From Pseudomonadota bacterium (GTDB lineage Bacteria > Pseudomonadota > Alphaproteobacteria > Rhodobacterales > Rhodobacteraceae), in the NCBI GenBank assembly GCA_020161655.1, contig JAIUPC010000024.1, positions 62,001 through 126,000 of the forward strand: 64,000 nt of DNA, in the 5' to 3' direction. Positions 27,201 through 35,319 of this stretch are shown here, one piece after another. Below the pieces are notes generated by a model, which made no database searches, was not told the DNA's origin, and saw nothing but the letters and a program-made list of their open reading frames with translations. The position numbers and the translations under genes are program-made. The first letter of the stretch is position 1. Each line of letters begins with the position of its first letter.

Positions 27201-27711
27201 TCCCGCGCCCGCCGCCACCCCAGCTTGCCTTGAGCATCAGGGGATAGCCGACCTCGGCCGCCTGTGCCTTGATCTTCTCCATGTCGTCGCCAAGAACCTC
27301 GGTCGCCGGGATCACCGGCACCCCGGCCTCGACCGCAACGCGGCGGGCGGAGGCCTTGTCGCCAAGGGCGCGCATGGTCGCGGCCTTCGGGCCGATGAAG
27401 GTGATCCCCGCCGCATCGCAGGCATCGACGAAATCGGGGTTTTCGGAGAGAAGCCCGTAGCCCGGATGGATTGCATCGGCGCCGCAGTCCTTCGCCACGC
27501 GGATGATCTCGGGGATGGAGAGATATGCCGTAACCGGCCCCAGCCCCTCGCCGATCCGGTAGGCCTCATCAGCCTTGAAGCGGTGGAGGGAAAGCTTGTC
27601 CTCCTCGGCATAAACCGCCACGGTTCGCTTGCCGAGTTCCGTCGCCGCCCGCATCACGCGGATCGCGATCTCGCCACGGTTGGCAATCAGGATCTTCTTG
27701 AATTCGGACAT
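24271..27711 (-). CDS. pyc: Pyruvate carboxylase
   Basis: A 1146-residue single-chain biotin enzyme carboxylating pyruvate to oxaloacetate. The order is biotin carboxylase (residues 1-450; KILIANRGEIAIRVMRA, KASWGGGGRGMR, FIEVNPRVQVEHTVTE), carboxyltransferase (about 530-830; DTTMRDGHQSLLATRMR, FHTHDTSG), the PYC tetramerisation segment, and the biotinyl domain with EAMKMET about 35 residues from the C terminus. No frameshift or missing motif is seen. GGGGAGA precedes the ATG. It is monocistronic by position. Confidence 0.97.
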   Translation of the reverse strand: MSEFKKILIANRGEIAIRVMRAATELGKRTVAVYAEEDKLSLHRFKADEAYRIGEGLGPVTAYLSIPEIIRVAKDCGADAIHPGYGLLSENPDFVDACDAAGITFIGPKAATMRALGDKASARRVAVEAGVPVIPATEVLGDDMEKIKAQAAEVGYPLMLKASWGGGGRGMRPINGPEELAEKVREGRREAEAAFGNGEGYLEKMILRARHVEVQILGDKAGTIYHLYERDCTVQRRNQKVVERAPAPYLTDAQRAEVCELGKRICAHVGYECAGTVEFLMDIDTGAFYFIEVNPRVQVEHTVTEEVTGIDIVQAQIKIAEGKTLAEATGVARQEEVELRGHALQCRVTTEDPQNNFIPDYGRITAYRSATGNGIRLDGGTAYSGAVITRYYDSLLVKVTAWAQTPDQAIARMKRALSEFRIRGVSTNIAFVENLLRHPAFLNNTVTTKFIDTTPALFDFKKRRDRATKILTYIADITVNGHPETAGRPKPPAEARTPKAPRPEKAPVKGTRDLLLAQGPQAVADWMGAQKKLLLTDTTMRDGHQSLLATRMRSIDMIRVAPAYAANLPQLFSVECWGGATFDVAYRFLQECPWQRLRDLRKAMPNIMTQMLLRASNGVGYTNYPDNVVRSFVSQAAKTGIDVFRVFDSLNWVENMRVAMDAVVEAERVCEAAICYTGDILNPDRAKYDLKYYVAMGKDLKAAGAHVLGLKDMAGLLKPAAARQLFKALKEEVGLPIHFHTHDTSGIAGATILAAADAGVDAVDAAMDAFSGGTSQPCLGSIVEAMAHTERDTGLDMQAIREISNYWEAVRHQYRAFESGLEAPASEVYLHEMPGGQFTNLKAQARSLGLEERWHEVAQTYADVNRMFGDIVKVTPSSKVVGDMALMMVAQGLTRTQVEDPATDVAFPDSVVDMMRGNLGQPPGGFPEGILKKVLKGEKPNTERPGKHMPPVDLEKTRATVSKDLMGFAVDDEDLNGYLMYPKVFLDYMGRHRVYGPVRTLPTKIFFYGMEPGEEFSAEIDPGKTLEIRLQAVGETGEDGDVKVFFELNGQPRVIRVPNRLVKAQTRQRPKAAEGNPSHIGAPMPGSIASVVVSVGQKVNAGDLMLTIEAMKMETGIHADRAAVVKAVHVQTGSQIDAKDLLIEFE

Positions 27712-27876
27712 GGCAGTCTCCCCGGGTCGGCGGGCGGAACATTAGCGATGCTGCGCTGCGGCGCAATGGCTTTGGACGGCGCTTCCGCCCGATTTCCGCA
27801 ACATTCTGTTCGTGATATACCGCCATGTCCGGCGGAATGGTGCGCGAACGAAGCAAAACCGCCGAATGCGACAAAG

Positions 27877-29010
27877 TCACGCGATAAGGCGTGACCGCAC
27901 ATCTGCCAGCCTGCGCGCGCCAAGCTGACCCATGTTGGAGACAAGGTCGAGCCGAAGCATGTCGACCAGATGCGCTGGGCCAGACTCGCCCAAGGCCGCC
28001 AGCGCATAGTGCCAGGCGCGGCCCAGCATGACGAAATCGGCGCCAAGTGCGATCGCGCGCAGAATGTCGAGCCCGCCTTCGACGCCGCTGTCGAAGATCA
28101 CCGGCAGCGTCGTCGCCGCGCGGATGGCGGGCAGCGCCTCGATCGAGGCGGGCGCAGCGTCGAACTGGCGGCCGGCGTGGTTCGATACCCAGATTGCGTC
28201 GACGCCTTCGTCCTGAAGTCGCGCGACATCATCGGCGCGCAAGACGCCCTTGACGATGAACGGCCCCTGCCATTCGTCCCTGAGCCGTTTCACATAGTCC
28301 CAATCGGGCGAGGTCCTGAGGAGATAGCCGACATGCGCGGTGGATGAGGTCTTGACCGTGGTATCGGCATAGCTGTCCATCAGCCGCATCCGCGGCATCC
28401 CGTGGGTCAAGGTGCCCAAGGCCCACGCCGGGCATTGCAGCACCTGCGCCAGAAGCCTTGGTGTCAGACGCGGCGGCTGGGTCAGGCCCGACCGGGTCTG
28501 GCGTTCGCGCCGGCTCGCCACCGGGACATCGACCGTCAGGATCAGCGCCGAAAACCCGGCATCCTTCGCCCGCTTCAGCATGTCGGCGCGAATGCCTGCA
28601 TCACGCGGCGGATACATCTGGAACCAGCCATGCTTGCCAAGGACCGGGGCCAGCGCCTCGGGCGTCTGCGCCGCGACGGTGGAAAGCCCGTAGGGAATCT
28701 CGGCCTTCGCGGCGGCAGCGGCCAGCAGCCGCTCCGCATCCGGCCAGAAGAGGCCGGACATGCCGACCGGCGATATGCCGAAGGGCAGGGGGTAGGTCTG
28801 GCCGAACATCGAGACGGTTAAATCCGGCGTGAACTCGCCATGCAGGACCGATGGGCTGAGGAGAACCTCATCAAGCTTCGCCCGGTTCCGGGCCTGCGTC
28901 GCCTCGGCCCCGGTGGCGCTGTCGAGATATTCCCAGACGAACCACGGCATCCGGGCCCTTGCGCGGGCCTTGAGGTCGGAAATCGCCGGATAGCGCTGGT
29001 AAAGGTCCAT
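27877..29010 (-). CDS. lldD: FMN-dependent L-lactate dehydrogenase (alpha-hydroxy acid oxidase family)
   Basis: A 377-residue flavoprotein. DLYQRYPAISDLKARARARM at the start, PVGMSGLFWPDAE, TVDVPVASRRERQ, FIVKGVLRADD and WVSNHAGRQFD (catalytic His, with Ala in place of the usual second Gly) followed by FDSGVEGGLDILRAIALGADFVMLGR give the complete TIM-barrel FMN signature. Family members oxidise L-lactate, mandelate or glycolate; lactate is most common. The frame is open 54 codons further upstream, but the conserved start is the ATG used here. It is divergent from the uvrD-like helicase gene. Confidence 0.87.
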   Translation of the reverse strand: MDLYQRYPAISDLKARARARMPWFVWEYLDSATGAEATQARNRAKLDEVLLSPSVLHGEFTPDLTVSMFGQTYPLPFGISPVGMSGLFWPDAERLLAAAAAKAEIPYGLSTVAAQTPEALAPVLGKHGWFQMYPPRDAGIRADMLKRAKDAGFSALILTVDVPVASRRERQTRSGLTQPPRLTPRLLAQVLQCPAWALGTLTHGMPRMRLMDSYADTTVKTSSTAHVGYLLRTSPDWDYVKRLRDEWQGPFIVKGVLRADDVARLQDEGVDAIWVSNHAGRQFDAAPASIEALPAIRAATTLPVIFDSGVEGGLDILRAIALGADFVMLGRAWHYALAALGESGPAHLVDMLRLDLVSNMGQLGARRLADVRSRLIA

Positions 29011-29113
29011 GGCGCATTTCTTCGCGGGGCGCGCGCGAAAGTCCAGTCCGGGCCGCGGAACAGAGTGTGAACGCGGCTTTAAATCGCACCGCAGAGCGGC
29101 TAGATTGCCACCC

Positions 29114-31474
29114 ATGAGCAGTTCCGACGACCTCGACGCCTTCGAAGGCGCATCGCTTTCCGCCCGCGCCATGGCCGCGCGGCCCGCACCCTATCTCGAC
29201 GGGCTGAACCCCGAGCAGCGGCGTGCGGTGGAGGCTGTCGAAGGGCCGGTCCTGATGCTCGCCGGCGCCGGCACGGGCAAGACCCGCGCGCTGACGGCGC
29301 GGATCGCGCATATCCTCGGGCGCGGTCTGGCGCGGCCGAATGAGATTCTTGCGGTAACCTTCACCAACAAGGCCGCGCGCGAGATGAAGGAGCGTGTCGG
29401 GCGGCTTCTGGGTGGCTCCGTCGAGGGCCTGCCGTGGATGGGCACCTTCCATTCGCTTTCGGTGAAGATCTTGCGGCGTCATGCCGAACTCGTCGGCCTC
29501 AAGTCCAACTTCACCATCCTCGATACCGACGACCAGATCCGGCTTCTGAAACAGGTCATCGCGGCGGCCAATATCGACGAAAAGCGCTGGCCGGCGCGGC
29601 AGTTGGCCGGCCTGATCGACGCCTGGAAGAACCGCGCCTGGGGGCCGGAGCAGGTGCCGGCCTCGGAAGCCAGCCACTTCAACAACATGGGGACGGAGCT
29701 TTATGCCGCCTACCAGCAGCGGCTTCTGACGCTGAATGCTACCGATTTCGGCGACCTCCTCCTCCATGTCGTCACGATCTTCCAGAAGCACCCGGACGTG
29801 CTGGAGCAGTACCAGCGCTGGCTCAAGTATATCCTTGTCGACGAGTATCAGGATACCAACGTCGCCCAGTACCTCTGGCTCAGGCTCCTCGCCGCCAGGC
29901 ACAAGAACATCTGCTGCGTCGGCGATGACGACCAGTCGATCTACGGCTGGCGCGGGGCAGAGGTCGGCAACATCCTGCGCTTCGAGAAGGATTTTCCGGG
30001 CGCCGTGGTGATCCGGCTGGAACAGAACTACCGCTCGACCGAGCATATCCTTGCCGCCGCCTCGGGCCTGATCTCCGCCAATGCCGGGCGGCTCGGCAAG
30101 ACGCTCTGGACCGAGGCGAAGGGCGGCGAGAAGGTGCGCCTCATCGGCCATTGGGATGGCGAGGAAGAGGCGCGCTGGATCGGCGAGGAGGCGGAGGCGC
30201 TGCAACGCGGGACCCGCGGCCTCGGGCCGCACAGCCTGAACCGACAGGCCATCCTCGTCCGCGCCTCCCACCAGATGCGCGCCTTCGAGGACCGCTTCCT
30301 GACCATCGGTCTGCCTTACCGCGTCATCGGCGGCCCGCGTTTCTATGAACGCCTCGAAATCCGCGATGCCATGGCCTATTTCCGGCTCGCCGTCTCGCCC
30401 GACGACGATCTGGCCTTCGAGCGGATCGTGAACACGCCGAAGCGCGGCCTTGGCGACAAGGCGGTGCAGACCATCCAGATGCAGGCGCGAGAGGATGGCG
30501 TCAGCCTCCTGGAAGGGGCGCGCTATGCCGTCGCCTCGGGCCGGATCGGCGGCAAGGGCGGTGCGGCGCTTCGCGTGCTGGTCGAGGCGGTGGATCGCTG
30601 GCACCGGGCCGTGCAGGTCATGGACTATGATCATGTCCGGCTGGCCGAGACGATCCTCGACGAAAGCGGCTATACTGGCATGTGGCAGGCCGACAAAACG
30701 CCCGAGGCGCCGGGGCGGCTTGAAAACCTCAAGGAACTGGTCAAGGCCCTGGAGAATTTCGACAATCTTCAGGGCTTTCTCGAACATGTCTCGCTCATCA
30801 TGGACAATGACAGCGAGGATGCGGAGGAGAAGATCACCATCATGACGCTCCACGCCGCCAAGGGGCTGGAGTTTCCGGTAGTCTTCCTGCCGGGCTGGGA
30901 GGATGGGCTTTTCCCCTCGCAGCGATCGATGGATGAAAGCGGGCTCAAGGGCCTCGAAGAGGAACGGCGGCTTGGCTATGTCGGCATCACCCGGGCGGAG
31001 GAGTTGTGCACCATCTCCTTTGCGGGAAACCGCCGCGTCTATGGCCAGTGGCAAAGCCAGATGCCCTCGCGCTTCATCGACGAGCTGCCGGCAAAGCATG
31101 TGGAGGTTCTGACGCCCCCCGGCCTTTACGGCGGCGGCTACGGTGCGGCGGCGCAAAGCTTCGGCTCTACCGGGATCGAGGCGCGGGCGGCGCGGGCCGA
31201 TGTCTACAACTCGCCGGGCTGGAAGCGGATGCAGGACCGCTCCAGCCAGCGACCGGTCAGCCAGCCGCGCGAGGCGCGCCATTCGGTGACCGACCTTGAT
31301 GCGGTGTCGTCCTTCACCGAGGGCGACCGGGTTTTCCACAAGAAATTCGGCTATGGCACGGTCGAGGCGCTGGAAGGCGACAAGCTTGAGATCGCCTTCG
31401 ACAAGGCGGGCGTGAAGCACGTCCTTTCGGGCTATGTCATCGCCGCCGACATCGCCGACGAGATCCCGTTCTGA
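29114..31474 (+). CDS. UvrD/PcrA-family DNA helicase
   Basis: A 786-residue superfamily 1A 3'-5' helicase used in repair and replication restart. LNPEQRRAVEAVEGP (Q motif), LAGAGTGKTRALTARI (Walker A), AVTFTNKAAREMKER, VDEYQDTN (Walker B), GDDDQSIYGWRGA and IMTLHAAKGLEFPVVF follow in order. The C terminus (about residues 725-786; GDRVFHKKFGYGTVEALEGD) is the RNA-polymerase-binding Tudor-like domain of PcrA/UvrD. The start was placed at the ATG of MSSSDDLDAF rather than the 35-codon-longer frame because the extension is unlike coding sequence and overlaps the divergent gene. Confidence 0.93.
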   Translation: MSSSDDLDAFEGASLSARAMAARPAPYLDGLNPEQRRAVEAVEGPVLMLAGAGTGKTRALTARIAHILGRGLARPNEILAVTFTNKAAREMKERVGRLLGGSVEGLPWMGTFHSLSVKILRRHAELVGLKSNFTILDTDDQIRLLKQVIAAANIDEKRWPARQLAGLIDAWKNRAWGPEQVPASEASHFNNMGTELYAAYQQRLLTLNATDFGDLLLHVVTIFQKHPDVLEQYQRWLKYILVDEYQDTNVAQYLWLRLLAARHKNICCVGDDDQSIYGWRGAEVGNILRFEKDFPGAVVIRLEQNYRSTEHILAAASGLISANAGRLGKTLWTEAKGGEKVRLIGHWDGEEEARWIGEEAEALQRGTRGLGPHSLNRQAILVRASHQMRAFEDRFLTIGLPYRVIGGPRFYERLEIRDAMAYFRLAVSPDDDLAFERIVNTPKRGLGDKAVQTIQMQAREDGVSLLEGARYAVASGRIGGKGGAALRVLVEAVDRWHRAVQVMDYDHVRLAETILDESGYTGMWQADKTPEAPGRLENLKELVKALENFDNLQGFLEHVSLIMDNDSEDAEEKITIMTLHAAKGLEFPVVFLPGWEDGLFPSQRSMDESGLKGLEEERRLGYVGITRAEELCTISFAGNRRVYGQWQSQMPSRFIDELPAKHVEVLTPPGLYGGGYGAAAQSFGSTGIEARAARADVYNSPGWKRMQDRSSQRPVSQPREARHSVTDLDAVSSFTEGDRVFHKKFGYGTVEALEGDKLEIAFDKAGVKHVLSGYVIAADIADEIPF

Positions 31475-32623
31475 TCAGGCGACCCGGCGGGTGGCGCGGG
31501 ACAGGCCATGGACGGCCAGCCCCGCCAGAAGCCCCCAGAAAGCGCCGCCGACGCCAAAGACGCTGACGCCCGAAGCGGCCGTGACAAGCGTTGTCGCTGC
31601 CGCGAAGCGTTCCTCGGGCTTGGCGAAAGCGGCGGCGGTGGCGCCGATCAGGGGGGCGGTCAGCGCTAGGCCGACGACGACCACCAGAAGCGCGGGCGGA
31701 AGCACGGCGAAGATCGCCAGGATCAGCGGGCCGAAGACCGCGAGGCAGGCCCAGAAGAAGCCGTAGGCCAGCCCGACCTTCCAGCGCTCTGCCCGGTCGG
31801 GGTGGACATCATCGCCAAGGCAGATCGCCGCCGTGATCGCCGCCATGTTGATCGTATGGCCACCGAAAAGGGCCGCAATCGCCGAAAGCCCGCCCGTGAC
31901 CGTCAGCGCCGGGCGTACCGGCGGGGTGTAGCCGGCACCACGAAGGACGGCGAAACCCGGCAGGTTCTGCGAGGCCATGGTGACAAGGTAAAGCGGCAGG
32001 GCGAGGCCGATGAGCGCGCCCATGGACCAGACGGGTGCGATGAAGACCGGCTCAGGCAGGGTCAGCGACAGCGCCGGAAGGCCGGTGCCGCCGGCGAAGG
32101 CCAGCGCCAGCCCGGTGGCGAGGGCGGCGAGGACAGCGAAGGCCGGGCTCCAGAGCCTGACCGCGAGGAAGACCGACACGACCGGCAGGATCAGCGCCGG
32201 CTCGGCGGCGGCAGCCGGCGGCACCTTGAGGCAGAAGGGCAGGAGGACGCCCGCGAGCATCCCCGCCGCGATGCCGGAGGGGATTGCCGAGACGAGCCTC
32301 TCCAAGGGGCGCACCAGCCCGGTCAGCAGGATGAGAAGCCCGGCGATCACGAAGGCGCCGACGCCTTCCGCCATGCTCAGCCCCTCGGACGCGGCGATCA
32401 GCGCGGCCCCCGGCGTCGACCAGGCGAGGACGACGGGCACCCGCGCATAGGCCGAAAGCCCGGCGCTGCCCACGGCCTTGGCGATGCAGACGGCAAAGAC
32501 CCAGGACGCGGTCTCAGTCGGTGTCGCCCCAAGCGCCGCCGCCGCCGCGAGGACGAGCGTGATGGTCGAGCCGTAGCCGACAAGAGCCGCGACGAACGCC
32601 GCCGAGAAAACCGATAGCCGCAC
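31475..32623 (-). CDS. BenE family benzoate/H+ symporter-like membrane protein
   Basis: A 382-residue protein of 11-12 hydrophobic segments starting at GTG with AAGGGGG four bases upstream. FVAALVGYGSTITLVLAAAAALGAT and YARVPVVLAWSTPGAALI are BenE signatures, as is GGHTINMAAITAAIC. The family imports benzoate, but without ben genes nearby an aromatic substrate is only a guess. It is convergent with the helicase gene; the two stop codons abut. Confidence 0.88.
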   Translation of the reverse strand: MRLSVFSAAFVAALVGYGSTITLVLAAAAALGATPTETASWVFAVCIAKAVGSAGLSAYARVPVVLAWSTPGAALIAASEGLSMAEGVGAFVIAGLLILLTGLVRPLERLVSAIPSGIAAGMLAGVLLPFCLKVPPAAAAEPALILPVVSVFLAVRLWSPAFAVLAALATGLALAFAGGTGLPALSLTLPEPVFIAPVWSMGALIGLALPLYLVTMASQNLPGFAVLRGAGYTPPVRPALTVTGGLSAIAALFGGHTINMAAITAAICLGDDVHPDRAERWKVGLAYGFFWACLAVFGPLILAIFAVLPPALLVVVVGLALTAPLIGATAAAFAKPEERFAAATTLVTAASGVSVFGVGGAFWGLLAGLAVHGLSRATRRVA

Positions 32624-32683
32624 ACCGCCCCCTTCAGAGCTTTGCGCAGAGGCTAGCCGGGCCGTTCGGAAGGGGCAATGGCG

Positions 32684-33271
32684 CTACCTTTCGTTGAAAC
32701 CCTTGCCGGCGAAGATGCGCGACGCCGCTTTGTCGATCCGCGACAGGCGGGTTTCCGGCTTCTTCGGTTCGGAGAAATAGAGAAGGTATCCGCGCCGCCG
32801 CCCCGGTGTCAGCGCCTCGAACGCCTCGCGGTAGGCCTGGTCGGCATCGAGCTTGGCGATGAGTTCCCCAGGATAGGCAAGGTCGTCCTTCGGCAGGTCC
32901 ACCTTCAGCCCGGCCTTTTCGACCGCCATGGCCTCGTCGATGTACTCCCGTAGGACCGCTTCCTGCGCGGCGATCTCCGCAACACTGTGGAGTTTCACCA
33001 CCCGCGAGGAGCGCGAGTTTTCGCCCGGCGCCACGAGGATGCCGGCCCGGTCCTTCAGGAGGACGCCCTTGAAGAAACCAAGGGCTGCATGATCCTTGAA
33101 GCCCCAGATGATCGCGACATTGCCGCCATCGACCGTATAGACCGGCGAGCGCCATTTGAATTCTTCCTTGAGGCCGCTTTCGAGGAGGATCGCGCTCAGC
33201 GCCTGAAGCTCCGCCTGCCAGGCGGTGAGCCTGGTGAAGAACACGCCGACCCTGCGATCGGTCTCAACCAT
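32684..33271 (-). CDS. YdeI/OmdA family protein with N-terminal DUF1801-like domain
   Basis: A 195-residue soluble protein. The N-terminal 115 residues (EEFKWRSPVYTVDGGNVAIIWGFKDHAALGFFKG in outline: KWRSPVYTV, GFKDHAALGFF) match the YdhG/DUF1801 fold; the C-terminal 60 residues (FEALTPGRRRGYLLYFSEPKKPETRLSRI, in outline TPGRRRGYL, SRIDKA) match the YdeI/OmdA helical tail. Members are linked to peptide resistance in some bacteria but the mechanism is unknown. A GAGGAGG site six bases before ATG supports the start. Confidence 0.85.
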   Translation of the reverse strand: MVETDRRVGVFFTRLTAWQAELQALSAILLESGLKEEFKWRSPVYTVDGGNVAIIWGFKDHAALGFFKGVLLKDRAGILVAPGENSRSSRVVKLHSVAEIAAQEAVLREYIDEAMAVEKAGLKVDLPKDDLAYPGELIAKLDADQAYREAFEALTPGRRRGYLLYFSEPKKPETRLSRIDKAASRIFAGKGFNER

Positions 33272-33343
33272 CGGAACCTCCTCACGCGAGGGACGGAAAG
33301 GCTAGTGCCGCATCCGCCATCTGTCCATCAGCGCAAATGAAAA

Positions 33344-33413
33344 GGCGGCGGTCCCAGGGAGGAGGAGGGGACCGCCGCCGCAACGCTTCGGCCCCAGGGA
33401 GGAGGAGGGGGCC
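33344..33413 (-). ncRNA. CcsR-like small RNA, unit 4 (two CCUCCUCCC hairpins, terminal)
   Basis: Two hairpins: GGCCCC / GGGGCC (33390-33413) and the 12-bp perfect stem GGCGGCGGTCCC / GGGACCGCCGCC (33344-33379). Both loops are the identical 12 bases, CTCCTCCTCCCT on the transcribed minus strand. The last hairpin is followed by TTTTCATTT, so it doubles as the terminator of the whole locus. Confidence 0.85.
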
Positions 33414-33425
33414 TCGCGCGTTCTG

Positions 33426-33516
33426 GTGAAGATGCGGTGGCAGCTCAGGGAGGAGGAGGAGCTGCCACCGCTCTTCACTACGTTCCGCGCCCAAGGGAGG
33501 AGGAGGGGGCGGACCG
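33426..33516 (-). ncRNA. CcsR-like small RNA, unit 3 (two CCUCCUCCC hairpins)
   Basis: Hairpin one (33481-33516) has stem TCCGC-CCC / GGG-GCGGA with a bulged G. Hairpin two (33426-33478) is the longest of the array: 13 perfect pairs around the loop plus 7 more beyond one bulged T. Both loops contain CTCCTCCTCCCT on the minus strand. Confidence 0.85.
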
Positions 33517-33576
33517 TATGCCTTTGGGCCGTATCAGGCCCGAATTTCGTCCGGCGTCCCGCCGGGAGGGGAAGAC

Positions 33577-33654
33577 GCGGCGACCCCAGGGAGGAGGAGG
33601 GGGCCGCCGCTCTTCTTCACGGGACCTCCAGGGAGGAGGAGGGAGGGACCCGTG
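33577..33654 (-). ncRNA. CcsR-like small RNA, unit 2 (two CCUCCUCCC hairpins)
   Basis: Hairpin one (33618-33654) has an outer CACGGG / CCCGTG stem and an inner CCTCC / GGAGG stem. Hairpin two (33577-33610) has GCGGCG / CGCCGC and CCCC / GGGG around one mismatch. Both leave the same 12-base loop. A further weak hairpin with a degenerate loop (33554-33578, GCGTC / GACGC) overlaps the downstream edge. Confidence 0.85.
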
Positions 33655-33684
33655 TCACGTTGGGCCTTTTGGGCCCGGTCAGTT

Positions 33685-33750
33685 GCGGCAACATCCGGGA
33701 GGAAGTGTTGCCGCTTGCCCCGGGGCCTAAGGGAGGAGGAGTGGCCCCGG
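33685..33750 (-). ncRNA. CcsR-like small RNA, unit 1 (one canonical, one degenerate loop)
   Basis: Hairpin one (33720-33750) has stem CCGGGGCC / GGCCCCGG and the canonical loop. Hairpin two (33685-33714) has a perfect 9-bp stem GCGGCAACA / TGTTGCCGC, but its loop reads CTTCCTCCCGGA on the minus strand, the only one of eight that departs from the shared 12-mer. It begins eight bases after the DUF1127 stop codon. Confidence 0.83.
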
Positions 33751-33758
33751 AGAATTCC

Positions 33759-33974
33759 TTATTTGCCGTATGCGGCTTCGGTCGCGATCGAGGTGATCGA
33801 CGAACGGGCGATGCCCAGGTCAGCCAGATCACGGTCGTTCAGCGCGTTCAGTTCCGCGACGGTCTGCCGGTACACGCTGTAGCGGCGGCGGGTTTCGCCA
33901 AGACGGGCGACAAGGCCGTTCAGCGAGGCGAAGATGCCCCATTCGCCAGTGCGGGTTGCGTTTGCATAAGCCAT
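33759..33974 (-). CDS. ccaF1: DUF1127 small RNA-binding protein (CcaF1-like)
   Basis: A 71-residue basic protein. The C-terminal half YRQTVAELNALNDRDLADLGIARSSI is the DUF1127 (YjiS) signature, here abbreviated to ELNALNDRDLADLGI. In R. sphaeroides the homologous gene RSP_6037 encodes CcaF1, an RNA-binding protein that affects maturation and turnover of the CcsR1-4 RNAs transcribed from the same message. The same order is seen here: the protein gene first, the hairpin units directly after. The symbol is assigned on synteny and family, not on alignment. Confidence 0.88.
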   Translation of the reverse strand: MAYANATRTGEWGIFASLNGLVARLGETRRRYSVYRQTVAELNALNDRDLADLGIARSSITSIATEAAYGK

Positions 33975-34026
33975 TTTCGGTGCCTTCTACTTAACTTCGA
34001 CTGCGTGGTGTTCTACGCTGTTGGAG

Positions 34027-34057
34027 CTAACATGGGCCGAATGCTGCGGCTGCACAA
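34027..34057 (-). promoter_or_regulatory. Possible RpoH-type promoter of the DUF1127-CcsR locus
   Basis: On the minus strand TTGTGC, a 15-base spacer and CCCATGTTAG lie 52 or more bases before the DUF1127 start. The CCCAT-type -10 is reminiscent of heat-shock sigma promoters, which drive this locus in R. sphaeroides. The -35 word is a weak match. Confidence 0.3.
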
Positions 34058-34220
34058 TAGCGCACCTAATCAATGCTGCCATGCAGCATGTGCATGGCCA
34101 GGGGTTGCAAATTCGCGTTCCGTTACGGCAGGTTGCACAAAACTGTTACAGTAGCCGTTGCGGCTGATACAAAACTGACGCGGCGTGCTCAGATCATGAG
34201 CGGAACGGAAAGGCGAAGCG

Positions 34221-35294
34221 ATGGAAGTCACTCAAGACCAGGTAATCGAGGCGCTTCGCAGGGTGGCACTTCCCGATGGGGCGAATCTGGTTTCGGCCGA
34301 TCTCATCCGCGCGCTTTCGGTCTCAGCCGGCGCCGTCCGCTTCGTCATCGAGGCGCCCGATCCGGCGCTGGCGGGGCGTCTCGGCCCGGTGCGTGACGCG
34401 GCGGAGGCGGCAGTCCGTGCGCTTTCCGGCGTCACCGAGGTTTCAGCGGTTCTGACCGCCCACGGGCCGGCGCCGAAGCCTGCCGCGCCCCCCAGCCTCA
34501 AGATCGGCGGCCACCCGACACCGCAGGCCGGGCCGCAGCGGGTCGCGGGGGTGAACCGCATCGTCGCCATCGCTTCGGGCAAGGGCGGCGTCGGCAAATC
34601 CACGCTGTCGTCGAACCTCGCCGTGGCGCTGGCCCGGCAGGGGCGGCGGGTCGGTCTTCTCGACGCTGATATATACGGTCCGTCGCAGCCGCGGATGATG
34701 GGTGTGTCGAAGCGCCCGGCTTCGCCCGACGGCAAGACCATCCTGCCGCTTGTCGCGCATGGCGTGACGATGATGTCGATCGGCCTCATGCTGAAAGAGG
34801 ATGAGGCGGTCGTCTGGCGCGGCCCGATGCTGATGGGCGCGCTGCAACAGCTTCTCGGTCAGGTCGCCTGGGGCGAGCTTGACGTTCTCATCGTCGACCT
34901 GCCGCCCGGCACCGGCGACGTGCAGCTTACACTGTGCCAGAAGACGCACCTGACCGGGGCTATCGTCGTCTCCACCCCGCAGGACGTGGCGCTGATCGAC
35001 GCGCGCCGCGCCATCGACATGTTCGGCAAGCTGAAGACGCCGATCCTCGGGCTGGTGGAGAACATGTCTACTTATATATGCCCCAACTGCGGGCATGAGG
35101 CGCATCTCTTCGGCCATGGCGGCGTCGCCGCCGAAGCGCAGCGCCTTGGCGTGCCGTTCCTGGGCGAGGTGCCGCTCAGCCTTGAGATCCGTCTCGCGGG
35201 CGATGCCGGCACACCGATTGCGGCAGGCGAGGGGCCGATGGCCGAGGCCTATGCCCGCCTTGCGCAGCGCCTGATCGCCGGCGGGCTGGCCTGA
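34221..35294 (+). CDS. apbC: Mrp/ApbC-family iron-sulfur carrier ATPase
   Basis: A 357-residue Mrp/NBP35-type P-loop protein. The N-terminal 90 residues are a MIP18/DUF59-like domain ([22 protein letters not shown]). The deviant Walker A reads [17 protein letters not shown] near residue 118, followed by [29 protein letters not shown] and [20 protein letters not shown], whose CxxC binds the shared Fe-S cluster of the dimer. It transfers Fe-S clusters to target enzymes in the cytoplasm. Confidence 0.93.
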   Translation: MEVTQDQVIEALRRVALPDGANLVSADLIRALSVSAGAVRFVIEAPDPALAGRLGPVRDAAEAAVRALSGVTEVSAVLTAHGPAPKPAAPPSLKIGGHPTPQAGPQRVAGVNRIVAIASGKGGVGKSTLSSNLAVALARQGRRVGLLDADIYGPSQPRMMGVSKRPASPDGKTILPLVAHGVTMMSIGLMLKEDEAVVWRGPMLMGALQQLLGQVAWGELDVLIVDLPPGTGDVQLTLCQKTHLTGAIVVSTPQDVALIDARRAIDMFGKLKTPILGLVENMSTYICPNCGHEAHLFGHGGVAAEAQRLGVPFLGEVPLSLEIRLAGDAGTPIAAGEGPMAEAYARLAQRLIAGGLA

Positions 35295-35319
35295 ACCGCC
35301 GCCCGAAGGGGCGATACTC

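Noticed and set aside
25486-27894. Plus-strand open frame of about 800 codons opposite pyruvate carboxylase
   Set aside because: Antisense to pyc; translation is low-complexity and without recognisable domains.
28871-31420. Minus-strand open frame of about 850 codons opposite the helicase gene
   Set aside because: Antisense to a complete UvrD/PcrA gene with all motifs; no plausible protein sequence.
33344-33750. A CRISPR-like look: a 12-mer repeated seven times with variable intervals
   Set aside because: The constant part is only 12 bases and forms loops of hairpins, with flanks complementary to each other. CRISPR repeats are longer and the spacers are not self-complementary; no cas gene is present.
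33426-34154. Long plus-strand open frame across the small RNA array
   Set aside because: It translates to EEE/GGG-rich low-complexity sequence from the purine repeats, runs antisense to the DUF1127 gene, and the GGGAGGAGG words are complements of the loop motif, not ribosome-binding sites.
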